From Erpobdella octoculata (taxonomy: Eukaryota > Annelida > Clitellata > Hirudinida > Erpobdellidae), in contig OZ022244.1 of assembly GCA_963978895.1 (NCBI GenBank), positions 6,699,980 to 6,763,979 of the forward strand: a stretch of 64,000 bases of DNA, read 5' to 3'. Made by a program: the position numbers and the translations under genes. Below the pieces are notes generated by a model, which was not told the origin of the DNA, did no database searches, and saw only the letters and a program-made list of their open reading frames with translations. Positions 52,587 to 64,000 of the stretch are shown one piece after another. Position 1 is the stretch's first letter. Each line of letters opens with the position of its first letter.

Positions 52587-52698
52587 TTTGTTGTTTTTGT
52601 TTGATTACAACTTAAAACTCCGGAAAATTAAATTGCAGGTCGGTGCTGAGCGAGGCACAAGAACGAGATAGCGGTGAGAATGAAACTCGCGATCGAAT

Positions 52699-52730
52699 CT
52701 TATATAGGCAAACCTTCTTGCCATATATGG
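52699..52730 (-). promoter_or_regulatory. Actin D promoter: TATA box and CArG box
   Basis: On the minus strand: CCATATATGG (52721-52730), then TATATAAG (52699-52706), then the shared 5'UTR. Similarity to actin C stops just upstream of the CArG box near GTATGCAACG. Confidence 0.88.
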
Positions 52731-53258
52731 CGTTGCATACTTGTTAGCTTTGGTTCGTTTATTACTAATCTTGAGTTTTTCTCTCCTAGGCAGAAATTGT
52801 ACCAGATGTTCTTGCGCTAAGTAACTAGAAGATTTCTGCTGTGGAAATTTAGTAATATTAATAAAGTGCATATGCAATGAGGTAAGAATATAGCAGAATT
52901 TGCGTGCGCAGAGTTCCGTGTGCTCGTGTGTGTTTGCCTGTGCGTGTGTGTGTTTGGAAGTTTATGTATGTGGTTAGCTATTTCTTACAATGTCTGGAAT
53001 GATGGTATCTTAAGTTGCTGGAAATCTGTAGGCATTTTTAAATGGGAGCTAGTGTCTAAGCTCTACACTTTAAGTTATAATAAAGTTAAAATTGTTTAAG
53101 TTCCACACTTTTAGTTATAATGCAGTTAAAATTCACGATTGATTGAGTATTTGTCGATCTTTTGGTTATTATATTGATCGATGAAATTTGTAAATTTTTG
53201 ACAATTCTTTCAAATAGTTTCAATTTTTAGAACTTTTTTATTACAAATTTTTATTTAG

Positions 53259-53462
53259 GTTACAATCTCTGTTTTTGTGTATGTGTGGCTTTCTCTGTAC
53301 ACAAAGCTTGCAAGTGAAATTTAACCAGCTTTTTGACTAGCTAGGAAGCTGAAACTTTCAGCATAGCTTTATTATGGATGAAAATACATGATTCAATTAG
53401 AAAAAAACAATGAATTTGAACATCTTTCGTATTTTTAAATCGAGTGTATTTGGAATCAAAGT
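53259..53462. repeat. Dispersed repeat, copy 2 (inverted relative to 49404)
   Basis: Contains the reverse complement of the 49404 repeat, including GAAACTTTCAGCATAGCTTT. Confidence 0.75.
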
Positions 53463-54011
53463 TTGTGTTGAAAAACTCATTTTTTCCTATACTTGTTTAA
53501 CTTCACGTTGCATATGTGTTTGGGCTGTACCGGATTTGAATTGCTAAATCCTTCACGAACCGGAGTCTGAATCCTTTCGGAACCAGATCCCGATTTAAAG
53601 AATAAAATGCATATACTTCTCAATAGTGCAAAGTGGTTGTCTTTCATTAATTAATTTTGTATTTGTGTGTGTGTGTTAAAATTTGACTTTTAAAACACAT
53701 GAAACAGGTATAAAACTGCCGGATTCCGGCATAACATTTTTAAAACTAAAATCTTTGGGCGCCTTTTACTCAAACTAACCATATGCTAACTTTTAAGCAG
53801 GACAGACCCGCTTTTTTTGAATATTTAAAGATATTAGCCTATTAGCCTTTCAGATGTCGGTCGTCTTGGTATACCAGTTATGTACAAGATATGCAACATG
53901 CTTTTTACACACTTTTACTAAACTTGACTTCTCTGTCTGTCGGTCTGTAGTCAAAATTTGCAATCGATTTTAAACTTCCCGATGAGCTAGAGACTTAAAA
54001 ATTTAAACATA
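53463..54011. other. Intergenic stretch without gene
   Basis: AT-rich with a CTGTCTGTCGGTCTGTAGTC-type dispersed repeat near 53930, interrupted at 54011 by the next element and continuing after it. Confidence 0.4.
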
Positions 54012-55471
54012 GGGGAGAACCGTACTGAATGGCCACTGTACTGAACGGCCACTGAGATTTTCTCATTTGTTAAATTATTTTTTACGCCCATTCCTTTTTT
54101 AAAATGTATATATATATTTATGGAGCTTTTTGGTTTTTCGCAAGAAAAAGTGAAAACGAGTCAGGTCAGAACTATTCTATTCTCATCAAATATTGGAGGT
54201 TATGTTTTGTAAGATTTTTTTGCAAATAAAGAGATGTATGGTTAATATTTTAATCTAAATTTTGGATGTCTACAATTATTATTTTGCTCGTAGCACACTA
54301 AAATGCTCATACATCTCGGCTCGTACTGAATGACCACTGTAAGGTAGTACTGAATGACCATAGTCATTCAGCATTGCTAAATGTTTAAATTTTCATAAAT
54401 GTGTTGAGGTTCATTGTTGATCAAAATTATAATATAATAGAATGAAATTGTTTAATATATTCAAGACATATACATAACAATCACTACTTATTTTAATAAT
54501 GTTTTATGGTTATGTTTCAGAATGAATAACCATGTATTTACAGCTTTGAAGGGAGATGGTCTCAAAAAAACATGGAAAGAGCAGTAGAAGATGTTTCGAA
54601 AGCTTTCTTATAAGTTAAATCTGCAGCTGAGAAGCAGAAAAAATTTGAGAAGATTCAAATTAAAAACATCAAAACTTGAAGCAAGAAGAGATATTTCAAA
54701 AAGCTTCCCAGATATCGAGCCTTACGGGGAATCAACATCTACATATATGGCCACCAGTAAAGATGCTCATTTTGCCCTTGACAACACTAAGATAAAAAAT
54801 AGGGGATTGGTGTATTTTTTAATATGTTTTTGACTTGAAAACCTATTATGTAGGCAAAATCATGGAAGTCAAAGGCGATAAAGCTTCTGCTGATTTTTGG
54901 AACTTTTTGTACACGGATAAAGACATCGAAGAGGCCAGTTTTTTGTCTAAGGATAAAGGTATTTGTGAGGCAGATTTAGATCAAGTTGTTGTGAAACTAG
55001 AAAATTTAATCCTTGAAAAATCCAAGAGAAGAAATGGGCATATCAAATTTTGTTTGACTTTTTATCATATAGTTTTGGATTGTAGGCTACAACTTTTTAA
55101 TAAAATGACAAAATGCTTTTATGATTTTTTAATTAACATTAATAAAGACTTGTCTGTGAAATAAAAAATTTTGGCTTACCATTTGGTGTGAATTGTGACT
55201 TCTATAATAAAAAATGCATGACTTGCGTGGCCATTCAGTACTACCAGGTTGTACTGAATGGCCACCCAAAAATTTTAGGAGAAATTGCGTTTTTTATCGT
55301 TTTTTTTATAAAGTTGTTATAATTTGAAAAGTTTTAATGAGCGGTTTTTAGTAGTGAAATGTTTTTGCTTTCATTATGTGAACAATTTTTAATTCTATCA
55401 CTTATAGTTTTTTGTATGATTGATTTGAATAAAAGTGTAAAATTGTGTGGCCATTCAGTACTACTCTCCCC
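54012..55471 (+). mobile_element. TA-flanked TIR element with GTACTGAATGGCC ends
   Basis: Ends GGGGAGA...GTACTGAATGGCCAC and (reverse) GGGGAGAGTAGTACTGAATG, each flanked by TA. The motif CTGAATGGCCAC or a variant recurs at least eight times inside both ends. Two plus-strand frames (54591-54833, 54835-55164: YYVGKIMEVKGDKASADFWN) look like the tail of a pogo/jerky-like transposase gene, but no catalytic domain is present. Confidence 0.75.
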
Positions 55472-55789
55472 TACCTCCGAACTGATTAACAATGCATTCT
55501 ATCAAATTTTCGGATCGATTGGACAAAATTTAATTAAATAATTATTTGTGATATTTTCGTCGAACTATTTATTGTCTATGCTAATATACTCGTTGTTTAT
55601 GTAACAGAATGTGGCCTATACAATCGATTATATAAGAGTGTGTTTTAAAAAAACTTTGTTTTTTGATTCACTTGTTATGTCTCCGTTGGCCAATCTCGTA
55701 CATATCTCCTTCATATCTTGCATATCTCATACGAGATGAAACCGAGATGACCGAGATCTAAAAATATAATATTAGCTGACATTTTGAGA

Positions 55790-56855
55790 AGAGAAATAAC
55801 TTTTTGAAAGTCATAAAAGGCGCCCCACGTTTTTGGCTTTAAAAGATTATGGCTTGTTCGTTATACGAATGTCCACAATTAATGCAGGCCTCCATCAAGA
55901 CATTTCTCACACAGCCCATAGAAAAATTATTTTCTTCGTTTTAGTTCACAAAAACGTGGTATTTTAAAAAGATTTTTTTTAATATTTTATTTTCTTCTTT
56001 TTAGTGCACTAGAAAAAAACGTGGTATTTTATTTATTTATTTTATTTATTTATTTATTCTCAAACAGAAGGGCCTATCGGCCTCTAATACCGTTCGGACA
56101 GTACAAACGAAACAAAAAAAACCAATAAACGAAATATGTACACATACTCAGTTGCAAATCGTAAATTGTTAAGATGTTAGAAACATACAATAGCAAGGTA
56201 TGCTCGCGTATAACATATTGAATAAGATATTAAGTCTTGTAAATATTTAAATTTTGCATTTATGGAACGGTTAAACCTGACAAATTGTTGTTCTTAACGC
56301 TTATACATAATGCCGTGAAGTTGAAACTTCCACCGCAATTTTCAAAATCCCTCTAAATACTTCCAAAAATCTGTTCATTTGACATCCAGATCTGCTAATG
56401 CTTCATGAAAAATTCAAAGTCTTGAAAACTTAGATAAATCCATCTGATTTATCAAGCTTCTGAACCGACTGTAGTTTGATGATCCAACAACATCCTGAGG
56501 CAAAGAATTCCATGCTGAGACCACGCGTCCAGTTATGAAAGACCTGGCATCGTCAGTTCTATATTGACCTGGCATCAGTTTGTAGCTATGCCCCCTTGTT
56601 TTTTCATAATTTGCTCGTTTAAATTGTCCAACCAGGCTATAATCCACCATTCCATTTAAAGATCTGTAGCAGAAACAAAGGTCTGCGATAAGTCTGCGCT
56701 CTTCTAGAGTTTTCAATCTATTTTTTTAAAAAGTTTTGTATATATATTATTAGTTTATAAAAACGTAGTTTTTCAAAAAAATTTTAAAATTTTTTATTTA
56801 AAATTAAAAACGTGGGGCACCTTTTATGAATTTCAAAAAGTTATTACTCGTCTTA
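55790..56855. repeat. Inverted repeat pair enclosing a LINE tail
   Basis: AATAACTTTTTGAAAGTCAT and GGCGCCCCACGTTTTT at 55790-55850 recur as the reverse complement at about 56810-56855. They may be ends of an element that later received a LINE. Confidence 0.55.
56030..56716 (-). pseudogene. LINE 3' end (CR1-type), 5'-truncated
   Basis: The frame 56716-56414 reads ERRLIADLCFCYRSLNGMVD, TRGHSYKLMPGQ and GRVVSAWNSLPQDVV, the usual C-terminal end of CR1/RTE-type LINE proteins. It is followed by a 3' UTR and an (AATA)n tail near 56030-56065 on the minus strand. Confidence 0.75.
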
Positions 56856-57213
56856 AAAATTTAAACTTTATTTTATCGTAATTCTATCGTCTTTCAAACG
56901 CTACTGCCCTAATTAATCAACTGGATAAACATTTTCTTTAAGCTCTCAGTTCCAGCAATGATGTTCATGTCATCTGATCGGTTCTGGAGATACCGTAAAA
57001 CGGGTTGCCCGTGCGGGTGACTTTGGCCCAAAATGGATTTTTTGTTTTAATTGCGTCGATCTCCTTTTAAAACTGGCGAACAACCTCCATTTTTTTATCA
57101 AAACAAACTGTGGTGTGTTAGCTAATACTTCGATCCTTCGATTGTTGTTTTCGCCGCCGTTTAATAATTTTATAGCTGTTTTTGCGAGAGTTGCGAAAGT
57201 GACGATATTTTTC

Positions 57214-57557
57214 TACAATGCTTTTATCTACTCGTCGTCTCTGTTTGTCTGTCTGTTTCAATTCTAATTCATTCGCCAGAGTCGTCGTCTCTGTTTGTCT
57301 TTCTGTTTCTCTGTCTGTTTCAAGTCTTGTAATTCAATTTTTGAGTCACTTCCTGATGATAGATTTTTTTCAAATTTTGCATACATGCTCAAAATAAAAG
57401 ACAATGCAATATTCAATTATTAGTTTTACAATAAGTCAATTAATTTAGTTAATTTTAATTAATTTCACTGTAATTAATTTTAATTAATTTCACTTTAATT
57501 AATTTTAATAAATTTAATTAAACAAAATTTGTGTTTTAATTACATATAAAAGCATTG
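57214..57557. mobile_element. MITE-like repeat (actin B intron family), copy 2
   Basis: Begins TACAATGCTTTTATCTAC and ends ATATAAAAGCATTGGG, with internal duplication of the CGTCGTCTCTGTTTGTCT block. Confidence 0.7.
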
Positions 57558-57591
57558 GGTTTTAAAAATTCGTTTTTAATTTACTTGTTTT

Positions 57592-57990
57592 TACAATGCT
57601 TTTATCTACTCGTCGTCTCTGTCTGTCTGTTTGTTTCTCTGTCTGTTTCAAATCTTGCAATCAATTTTTGAGTCACTTCCTGATGATAGATTTTTTCAAA
57701 TTTTGCATACATGCTCAAAATAGAAGACAATGCAATATTCAATTATTAGTTTTAAAATAAACAAGAAACCGCAAATTGAATAAAATTTGTCTCATGGGAA
57801 GCTAGCTAAGTTGTTTATTTAACATGATGTGGTAGTCTGGAAGTTTGCCAAGGGAATTGTGAAGCTAGTCAAGTAAAGCGGTTTGTTTATTCAACTCAAC
57901 ATTAGGTGCTTGGACTAATATAAAATAAAAGAGTAATATAAGAAAAAATTGATTGCAAAATTTTTGTTTTAATTACATATAAAAGCATTG
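57592..57990. mobile_element. MITE-like repeat (actin B intron family), copy 3
   Basis: Same ends as copy 2, 35 bp further on. The body carries an extra segment (57760-57950) not seen in the actin B copy. Confidence 0.65.
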
Positions 57991-58339
57991 GGTTTTAAAA
58001 ATTCATTTTTATTTTGTGTGCAAACTTCTTCCTACACAGCAACAATTAACAAAGGCAGGTGACTCAAAATTTCCATAAATGATATTTTGTATATTACTGT
58101 TAATGTAGCGTGACATTTATTGTGTTTGGTCAACGCTCCTTTAAGTTATTGACCGTTAAAAAAAGTGGGTTGACTTTGGCCGCTTTCTGGGGTGACTTTG
58201 GCCCATGGGAGGGTGACTTTGGCCCACGTTGAAAACTGCGTTTTGGAGCACTAAATAGCATAAATGTCAACATTTTTTGTTTTTTTTATTTTACTATGAT
58301 TATGATTTGACAACAATTAACAATTTTTCAGATTTTATC

Positions 58340-58651
58340 ATGGCTAGAACGTATAAAAAGATGCTCGGTAGCAGAACCTATGGTTCTTACTCGTCGTCAA
58401 ACTTGCAAACAGCTTTGCTGGGAATCAGTACTGGCAGAATAACACAAAGAGAAGCAGACAAATTATACAAAATTCCTAGATCAACACTAAGGAACAAACT
58501 CAAAGGTGCACATTCAAATAAATATGGTGGGCAGACAATATTTTCTGATGAGGCGGAAGCCGCTTTCAAGTCTTATGTTGTGACGGCCTCAACATTTGGA
58601 TTCCCCGTAGATAATTCAGATTTGCGGAATATTGTTAAAGGTTTTACGTAG
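58340..58651 (+). CDS. Psq-domain (pogo-type) transposase N-terminus
   Basis: Starts MARTYKKMLGSRTYGSYSSS; the preceding TTTTTCAG may be an acceptor. The region LQTALLGISTGRITQREADK and YKIPRSTLRNKLKG is the pipsqueak helix-turn-helix typical of pogo-like DDE transposases, which binds the element ends. The following residues (FSDEAEAAFKSYVV, FGFPVDNSDLRNIV) match the next part of such proteins. It then stops, without the DDE core. A following frame (58725-58919: GAEVCLMKRSGHNWKWPKPE) looks like the C-terminal tail. Confidence 0.75.
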   Translation: MARTYKKMLGSRTYGSYSSSNLQTALLGISTGRITQREADKLYKIPRSTLRNKLKGAHSNKYGGQTIFSDEAEAAFKSYVVTASTFGFPVDNSDLRNIVKGFT

Positions 58652-60189
58652 GACAGGTTATAAAATTAAATGATTTAATACCTTTTAACTAAGTGTGACA
58701 TTTGGAAAATTGTTGTTTTATTAGGTGAAAAAAGTTAAAAGGGCCGGTGCAGAAGTTTGTCTTATGAAGAGAAGCGGACATAACTGGAAATGGCCGAAGC
58801 CTGAAGAGAGAGCTGTCTATCAAGAGGCTGAGATATTCACACTCATATCAGCTCCAAAGCAAATTTCTAGGAGGGGACTTTACTCAATTCCTGAGCTGAA
58901 GCGCATTGATTACTTCTGACGAAATCAATTTATTGTGTTATTTCTTGCTCCGTTCTCTCGATTTATAAATGTGTTGCAACTCATTTTTCATGTTTTATAT
59001 TTACTAAAGATTAAAGAAAGAAAAATTAATGATAAACTTTGATCCAATGTTTTGGTAGAGCAGTTTATAATGTGAACTCAGGTGAAATATCAAATAAAAT
59101 TTTGCTCGATATGTTTGGGGACACTGAACGGTGCCAAAACAAGCTAAATTAATTCTGTAAAAAGTGTATTTCAACAAAACATACATAGTATAATGAAAAA
59201 AACTTTAAATGAAACTATTTAGAGGTTACAAATTTTTTCTGGACAGGCTTAAAGTCGCTGGGCCAAAGTCACCCCTATCAGCGGGGTGACTTTGGCCCAG
59301 CCTTTAAACGCGTAAAAATATATTAAAAAATTTTTTTTTTTTAACTTTCGCTAGGTCACGCCATACATCACTACTATGCACACCTTTTTAGCATAATTGC
59401 TCATAGAAATATAATTTGTACTTTGAAATATAGGTTGATTCATGTGTAAACTGGGCCAAAGTCCCCCGTTTTACGGTACTGCATAAGAACTTCATCGTCA
59501 GACACAGTTGACTTTCTGCTATCAATGAAACTGTCTTCTTCCTCACCATCGGCTACTGAAGAATGAGATAATTCAAGACTCACTTGTTTATTCAAGTTCG
59601 ACGGAGAATTGTGGAATGCTGAACACGTAGTTGCTTTAGGTCTTAGGACCTTTAGGGTTGCACAGCAAGCATGTGAACCTAAACGTTTTAGCTTCCATCG
59701 ATTAAATCTGAACATTTTGACTAAATATGGCAATGGGTGTTCTTCATTAAGTTCATTGTGGTTCCGCCTATCTTCGCCGCCACTGTCCACGTTCGCTCCT
59801 TCGGAAGATTCCATAGTAATGTCGAACAATCTATTGTAAACCAAAACAAGTATGACCGCAAAAATCTTAGTAATCATAGATAATTAATAACACATCGATT
59901 TAAACTTTGTCGTTTTATTAATTTTTTACAGTACTTTGTAACGCTTTGTCTTGGAAAAGTAACGATGTAAAAGTAAGTCCGAAAATATTACTTCGTTGCA
60001 AGAAAAAGTATTAAAAATATTGTGTACTCCGTTACAGGCAAAAAGTACGTCGGATGTACTTAAGTAAAGTAACGCGTTACTTTTACTTCGTTACCGAACA
60101 ACACTGTAAACATAGATATAAATATGAAATTAGATTAAAATAATTAAATATAGTATAAATAAGTTTTAATAGCATAACAATATTGTGTT

Positions 60190-60330
60190 GTCTTCAGAAG
60201 CAAGCAAGTATGCAAAATTTCAGCTAAATTAGACGATAGGTAGTAGTGCTTTAAAAATCGATAGAAATATACCTATGGAAAAACAAACAGACGACAGACA
60301 GACAAGAAAGCAAGTTAAGAAAAACGTGGT
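60190..60330. repeat. Dispersed repeat with AATTTCAGCT and GACAGACAGA
   Basis: Similar in motif order to the segment at 4540-4660. Origin unknown. Confidence 0.45.
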
Positions 60331-60599
60331 AAAATATGTGGCTATTTGATTTTTGGCTTAAAAACTAAAAAAAAATTAAATTAATGCCTTTGGGATGTGG
60401 GCGATCGCTTCTATGGCACCCGTAGATCCGTCACTGGTTGCGATCCTGTACAGGGGCTATGTTTGTGTGTGTGTGGGCGTACATTAATTGGCACTGACAT
60501 GCATTTTGCCATCAACGCGATTTAACAAAGAATAGTTGGTAGCAGATTTAAAAATGGAAATAATTTTATGTGAGTCATAACTTCTACTGGAGAAAAATG

Positions 60600-60685
60600 T
60601 AAAAGGAGATAGAGAAAGGTGAGCGAGAGACAGACAGAAACAGAATCCGACAGACAGAGAGAGACAGAGAGAAAAAGAGTGAGAG

Positions 60686-60735
<50 letters not shown>

Positions 60736-60760
60736 AGGCAGAGAGAAATTGAGAGAAAGA
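60600..60760. repeat. GA microsatellite
   Basis: Purine-rich GAGA run, pure for about 30 bp near 60699-60732. Confidence 0.95.
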
Positions 60761-60779
60761 TAGCTTAGGTAGCATGTTA

Positions 60780-62280
60780 ATCTTTTTTTAACTAAATTGT
60801 TACGGGGGTGTCTAATTGTTTAAATCTTAAACGGGACTGAAAACTAGACAATGCATGCAGAACATATATCAAATTGCTGACTAACAAAGGAAGGCAACTA
60901 GGGTCTTTTATAAATTAACTTGAAGCTGCGTGTTCCTAAACAAAAAAAGATAAGAAAAATAAAAGATAGAAGTTGGCTAAATACAAATATTAAATAATTT
61001 TAATTTAATTTATTTATTTAATATAAAATAATAATTCAAAAATACAGTTAATAGAGTTAAAAGCAATAAGAACTCACCAATGTCGACATTTTCCTAATGT
61101 GTAAATACGAACTGCATAATTGGGTCAATTGTTTGTCTGACAAGGGGAGTCCAAATTTATCTTTTGCGATCCAGGTAGACGATTTCCTAGCCAAATAAAT
61201 TGAGCTTCATACTATATAGAAAAATCGGCTAGAAGAACTATTAAATGGAATGGTAAGGAGTATGATTTACTTTGAAGTGAGGGGTCATGGCTGGAATGGC
61301 CAGCAAGGCCTAACAAACATCAGTTGGCAGTCGGTGTGATCAGCGAGTAAAGTTGTTGTCTTTTGGTTTCTTGATCGTTTATTTTGTGACGGCCCGCTAA
61401 AACAATACAGACCCGCAACTAGATGACGTCATGTTTTGTGAGGACGAGCTATCGCTAAAGGGGGCGAAATGAAAAAAAACTAAAAAAAAACATTAAAATT
61501 ATATTAGGAGTTGAAAAACAATCTTACATTATATGTAAAACCAAGGTGCATCAGCAACACTCGTATCGTTTATTATTTCTATGACCTCAATTTGGATTTC
61601 TTAGGGTGCTGGTAAAGGATTTTTATAGAATATTTATCTAGGATGTGTATCTAGGACAGACATTGGCTGGAATAGTTTTATATATTCCTGCCAATGTTTT
61701 GTTTTTTACAACGTATAGTAAAAGCTTGCTTTGTTACGGTCATTGAAACTTTAATGGACGTTTATGATAGTTTCAGATCAGATTACTAGTAGATTGACAG
61801 ATTGATCTGTACTCCTGGGCACCTTTTCTAAAAACGTGTCGATGTTGCTTTAGTTTCGGCGGGGGGAGGTTCATAAAAATAAAACGACAAAATATGCATT
61901 AAATAAATTTTTATTATATGCATTAAATCAATATCTATAATAAATTTTTGCGTTACAGAATTAATTTCTGTTTTTGTTTTTAAATTGAAAACAAATTTGC
62001 AAACTTATACAGGTACACTTTAAACATCTTATTCTGATATTTTATTGACCTGGGCACTAACTTATTAAGTTAACAAAAATTTCTGAATAAAAAAAATTAA
62101 ATTTTAACCATTGACTTTATACTAGTTTTAAAACAATTTTTTATTCTTTAAAAATTATATTTTCAGGAAAAACCCATTAAGAAGTACACTAAAAACACAT
62201 ACTTTAGAAGAATTACCAGCATTTATATTCATATGTAAAACTTTGCAATTTTTCAATGTATTTTTCAATTAACTAAAAAA
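60780..62280. other. Intergenic stretch without recognised gene
   Basis: AT-rich. A CRE-like TGACGTCA palindrome lies at 61424-61431. A GTGAGT donor-like site follows a short ATG frame on the minus strand near 61085, but there is nothing to support a gene. Confidence 0.4.
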
Positions 62281-64000
62281 AAAAAATTTGGTCTACGATC
62301 AATTCCATAATTAACAAAGATCGTCATTCTTCTGCTTCCTCTTCATTTGCTGTTGATGGCATTATGACTGATGATCCTTCGATGATTGCTGATGGCTTCA
62401 ATGAATATTTTGTAAACATAGGAGCTCGTCTCTCTTCTTCCATACCTGAGAAAGAAGCTTCATTTGAAAATATAATTCTTCCATTAGCGTCTCTGATGTC
62501 ATTTAAAGAGGTGACATCTCTTGAATTGATCACGGTTTCAAAGTCAATCAAATGTTCTGGTGGTTTTGGAATTGACAACATCTCTCCTTACCTAGGATTT
62601 TTATCTATTGCTTCCATTTCTATTATATTATCTGACTTGATTAACTGTTCATTGTCTACTGGTTATTTTCCTGATAGTCTAAAAATGGCTAAGGTTGTTC
62701 CTATATTTAAGGGTGGTGATAAATCCTTATTCAATAACTATAGGCCAATTTCAATACTTTCATATTTCTCAAAACTGTTTGAAAAGATTGTATTCCAACG
62801 TTTATATGATTATTTTAATTCTCATGGTATTCTAAACGATTGTCAATATGGTTTTCGCAAAGGTTACTCTACATATATGGCAATTACTAACTTTCATAAC
62901 AGAATACTTAAAGATTTGGATTGTGGCATGTATTCTATTGGTCTCTTTTTTGATTTGTCAAAGGCATTTGATACTGTTGATCATGTCATCTTACTTACTA
63001 AACTCAGCTGCTATGGTGTTGGTGGTGCATGTTTAAGATGGTTTGAAAATTATTTATGTAATAGAAAACAGTTTGTTACTTACAATGGTTTTAGCTCATC
63101 GGAAAAATCTATTTCTTGTGGGGTTCCTCAAGGTTTAATTTTAGGCCCTTTGTTATTTCTTATTTATATTAATGACATTGTTTCGTCTTCAGCGTTTTTC
63201 GAATTTACCTTGTATGCCGACGTTACTAATGTCTTATCTTCTGACTATTCACTTGCAACCCTAATTGATAACATAAACAGAGAATTAATGTGCATCTCTG
63301 ATTGGTTTATAAAAAATAGACGTTCTCTGAATATGGATAAAACATGTTTTATTATATTTCACAATCCGCAAAAGAGGATTGACATCGGCAGCATAAGACT
63401 GTGCATTCGTGATAGTGAAATAGCTAATGTATCCTGTACAAAATTCTTGGGCTTGTACATTGATCAACATATTACTTGGAATGATCACATACGATACATT
63501 TCTATGAAAATTTCAAAGAATATTGGTGTACTTTACAAAATCTCATGGTTCGTCCCCTCTAAAATTCTTTTGCTGTTGTATTATTCACTGATTTATCCAT
63601 ACCTAATATATTGTAACTTCATATGGTGCACTAATTATAAATGTCGAACTTCATCTCTGGCTGTTCTTCAAACTCGAGTTCTAAAAATCATATTTTGTCA
63701 TCCCTTCTCTTCCCCGGTGGAACCTACTGCTACCAATATTTTAACAATTGATCAGATTTGCATTTATCAATCACTTTTATTTATGTATAGATATCATAAT
63801 AACTTACTTCCTCATACCTTACTAAATTCCTTCTCAATGACATCTTCGGTTCATTCTTATGATACCAGATCTACTAATCATTATCGATCTAATGTTATTC
63901 ATACAACTCTAAAAATGTATTCAATAGGATTTTTTGGTCCACGGTTTTGGAACTTTCTGCCTTCGGACTACAGGGTTCTGGGCATTGATGCCTTCAAGAG
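62281..64000 (+). CDS. LINE reverse transcriptase (CR1/L2-type), open to window end
   Basis: A single plus-strand frame runs open from about 62290 to the last base (about 570 codons). It shows the usual LINE order: STINSIINKDRH, FNEYFVNIGARL, KVVPIFKGGDKSLFNNYRPI, QYGFRKGYST, FDLSKAFDTVDHVIL, CGVPQGLILGPLLF, then LYADVTNVL where the catalytic YADD is expected, CTKFLGLYIDQHITWNDHI, and a C-terminal region (GFFGPRFWNFLPSDYR). The endonuclease is absent on the left, where an A-rich stretch and a stop precede the frame, so the copy is 5'-truncated or degraded. The second catalytic Asp of YADD is Val and the S of PQGS is L. Confidence 0.85.

Larger units (their letters stand above)
56993..59476 (+). 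mobile_element. TA-flanked pogo-like element with TGACTTTGGCCCA motifs
   Basis: Ends CCGTAAAACGGG and (reverse) CCGTAAAACGGGGGAC, flanked by TA (56991-56992 and 59477-59478). GTGACTTTGGCCCA or its complement recurs at least six times near both ends. It encodes a psq-type helix-turn-helix protein (58340-58651) and a possible C-terminal piece (58725-58919). The catalytic core is missing. Two copies of a short MITE lie in its left part. Confidence 0.82.
56870..60106 (-). mobile_element. hAT remnant with BED-like finger, interrupted by a TIR element
   Basis: The right end at 60106 (reverse: CAGTGTTGTTCGGTAACGAA, then GTAACGCGTTAC) is a common hAT terminus. Inside, the frame 59818-59479 reads EEHPLPYLVKMFRFNRWKLK and CSAFHNSPSNLNKQ, like the BED-type finger of hAT transposases. 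It runs to DDEVLMQ, is cut by the TA-flanked element at 56993-59476, and resumes on the far side as YLQNRSDDMN and SLKKMFIQLIN before a stop. Most of the transposase is deleted. The left end was not found. Confidence 0.55.

Noticed and set aside
54004..54011. TAAACATA matching the 8 bases after the hAT end at 60106, as a possible distant target duplication
   Set aside because: No hAT left end adjoins it; the site is explained by the TA element at 54012, so chance is likely.
61040..61100. ATG TCG ACA TTG followed by GTGAGT on the minus strand, like a short first exon
   Set aside because: Four codons only; no downstream exon found to the left.

Overview
This is nuclear DNA from an invertebrate animal. 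It is AT-rich, its genes are split by introns at conserved positions, and most of it is dispersed or tandem repeat. Four intron-bearing actin genes, a SUN-domain (nuclear envelope) gene and metazoan-type transposons (hAT, Tc1/mariner-pogo, Ty3/gypsy, CR1/L2-type LINEs, tRNA-derived SINEs) all fit an animal. The phylum cannot be fixed from the sequence alone.

Layout. About 0-17 kb (possibly to 20.1 kb) holds one gene on the minus strand. It is a SUN-domain LINC-complex protein spread over at least 17 short coding exons, mostly too small to show up as long ORFs; its 3' end lies left of the window. Its introns carry microsatellites, minisatellites, a poly-A retroposon, two pogo-like TIR elements and a small hAT element. 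About 17.9-24.5 kb is repeat land: a 1.85-kb inverted repeat, a tRNA SINE, another poly-A retroposon, and a hAT-like element that encloses a decayed C2H2 zinc-finger array. About 26.4-52.7 kb holds four complete three-exon actin genes of 376 codons in alternating orientation (A +, B -, C +, D -). All four have the same CArG box, TATA box and 5'UTR block. B and C are divergent; A/B and C/D are convergent.

Between actins C and D sits a 9.7-kb hAT element with a perfect 8-bp target duplication. Nested in it are a complete Ty3/gypsy element with matching 219-bp LTRs, a tRNA SINE, and a small TIR element that itself contains a poly-A retroposon. Right of the hAT are a CR1/L2-type LINE fragment and a Tigger remnant. 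About 53-60 kb is a second transposon cluster: two TA-flanked TIR elements with repeated subterminal motifs, a LINE tail, and a hAT remnant with a BED-like finger. From about 62.3 kb to the end a LINE reverse-transcriptase frame runs open for about 570 codons and leaves the window.

How it fits together. The host genes are the SUN-domain gene and the actin cluster. Actin exons and promoters look homogenised while introns differ, and transposons fill the spaces between and within genes.
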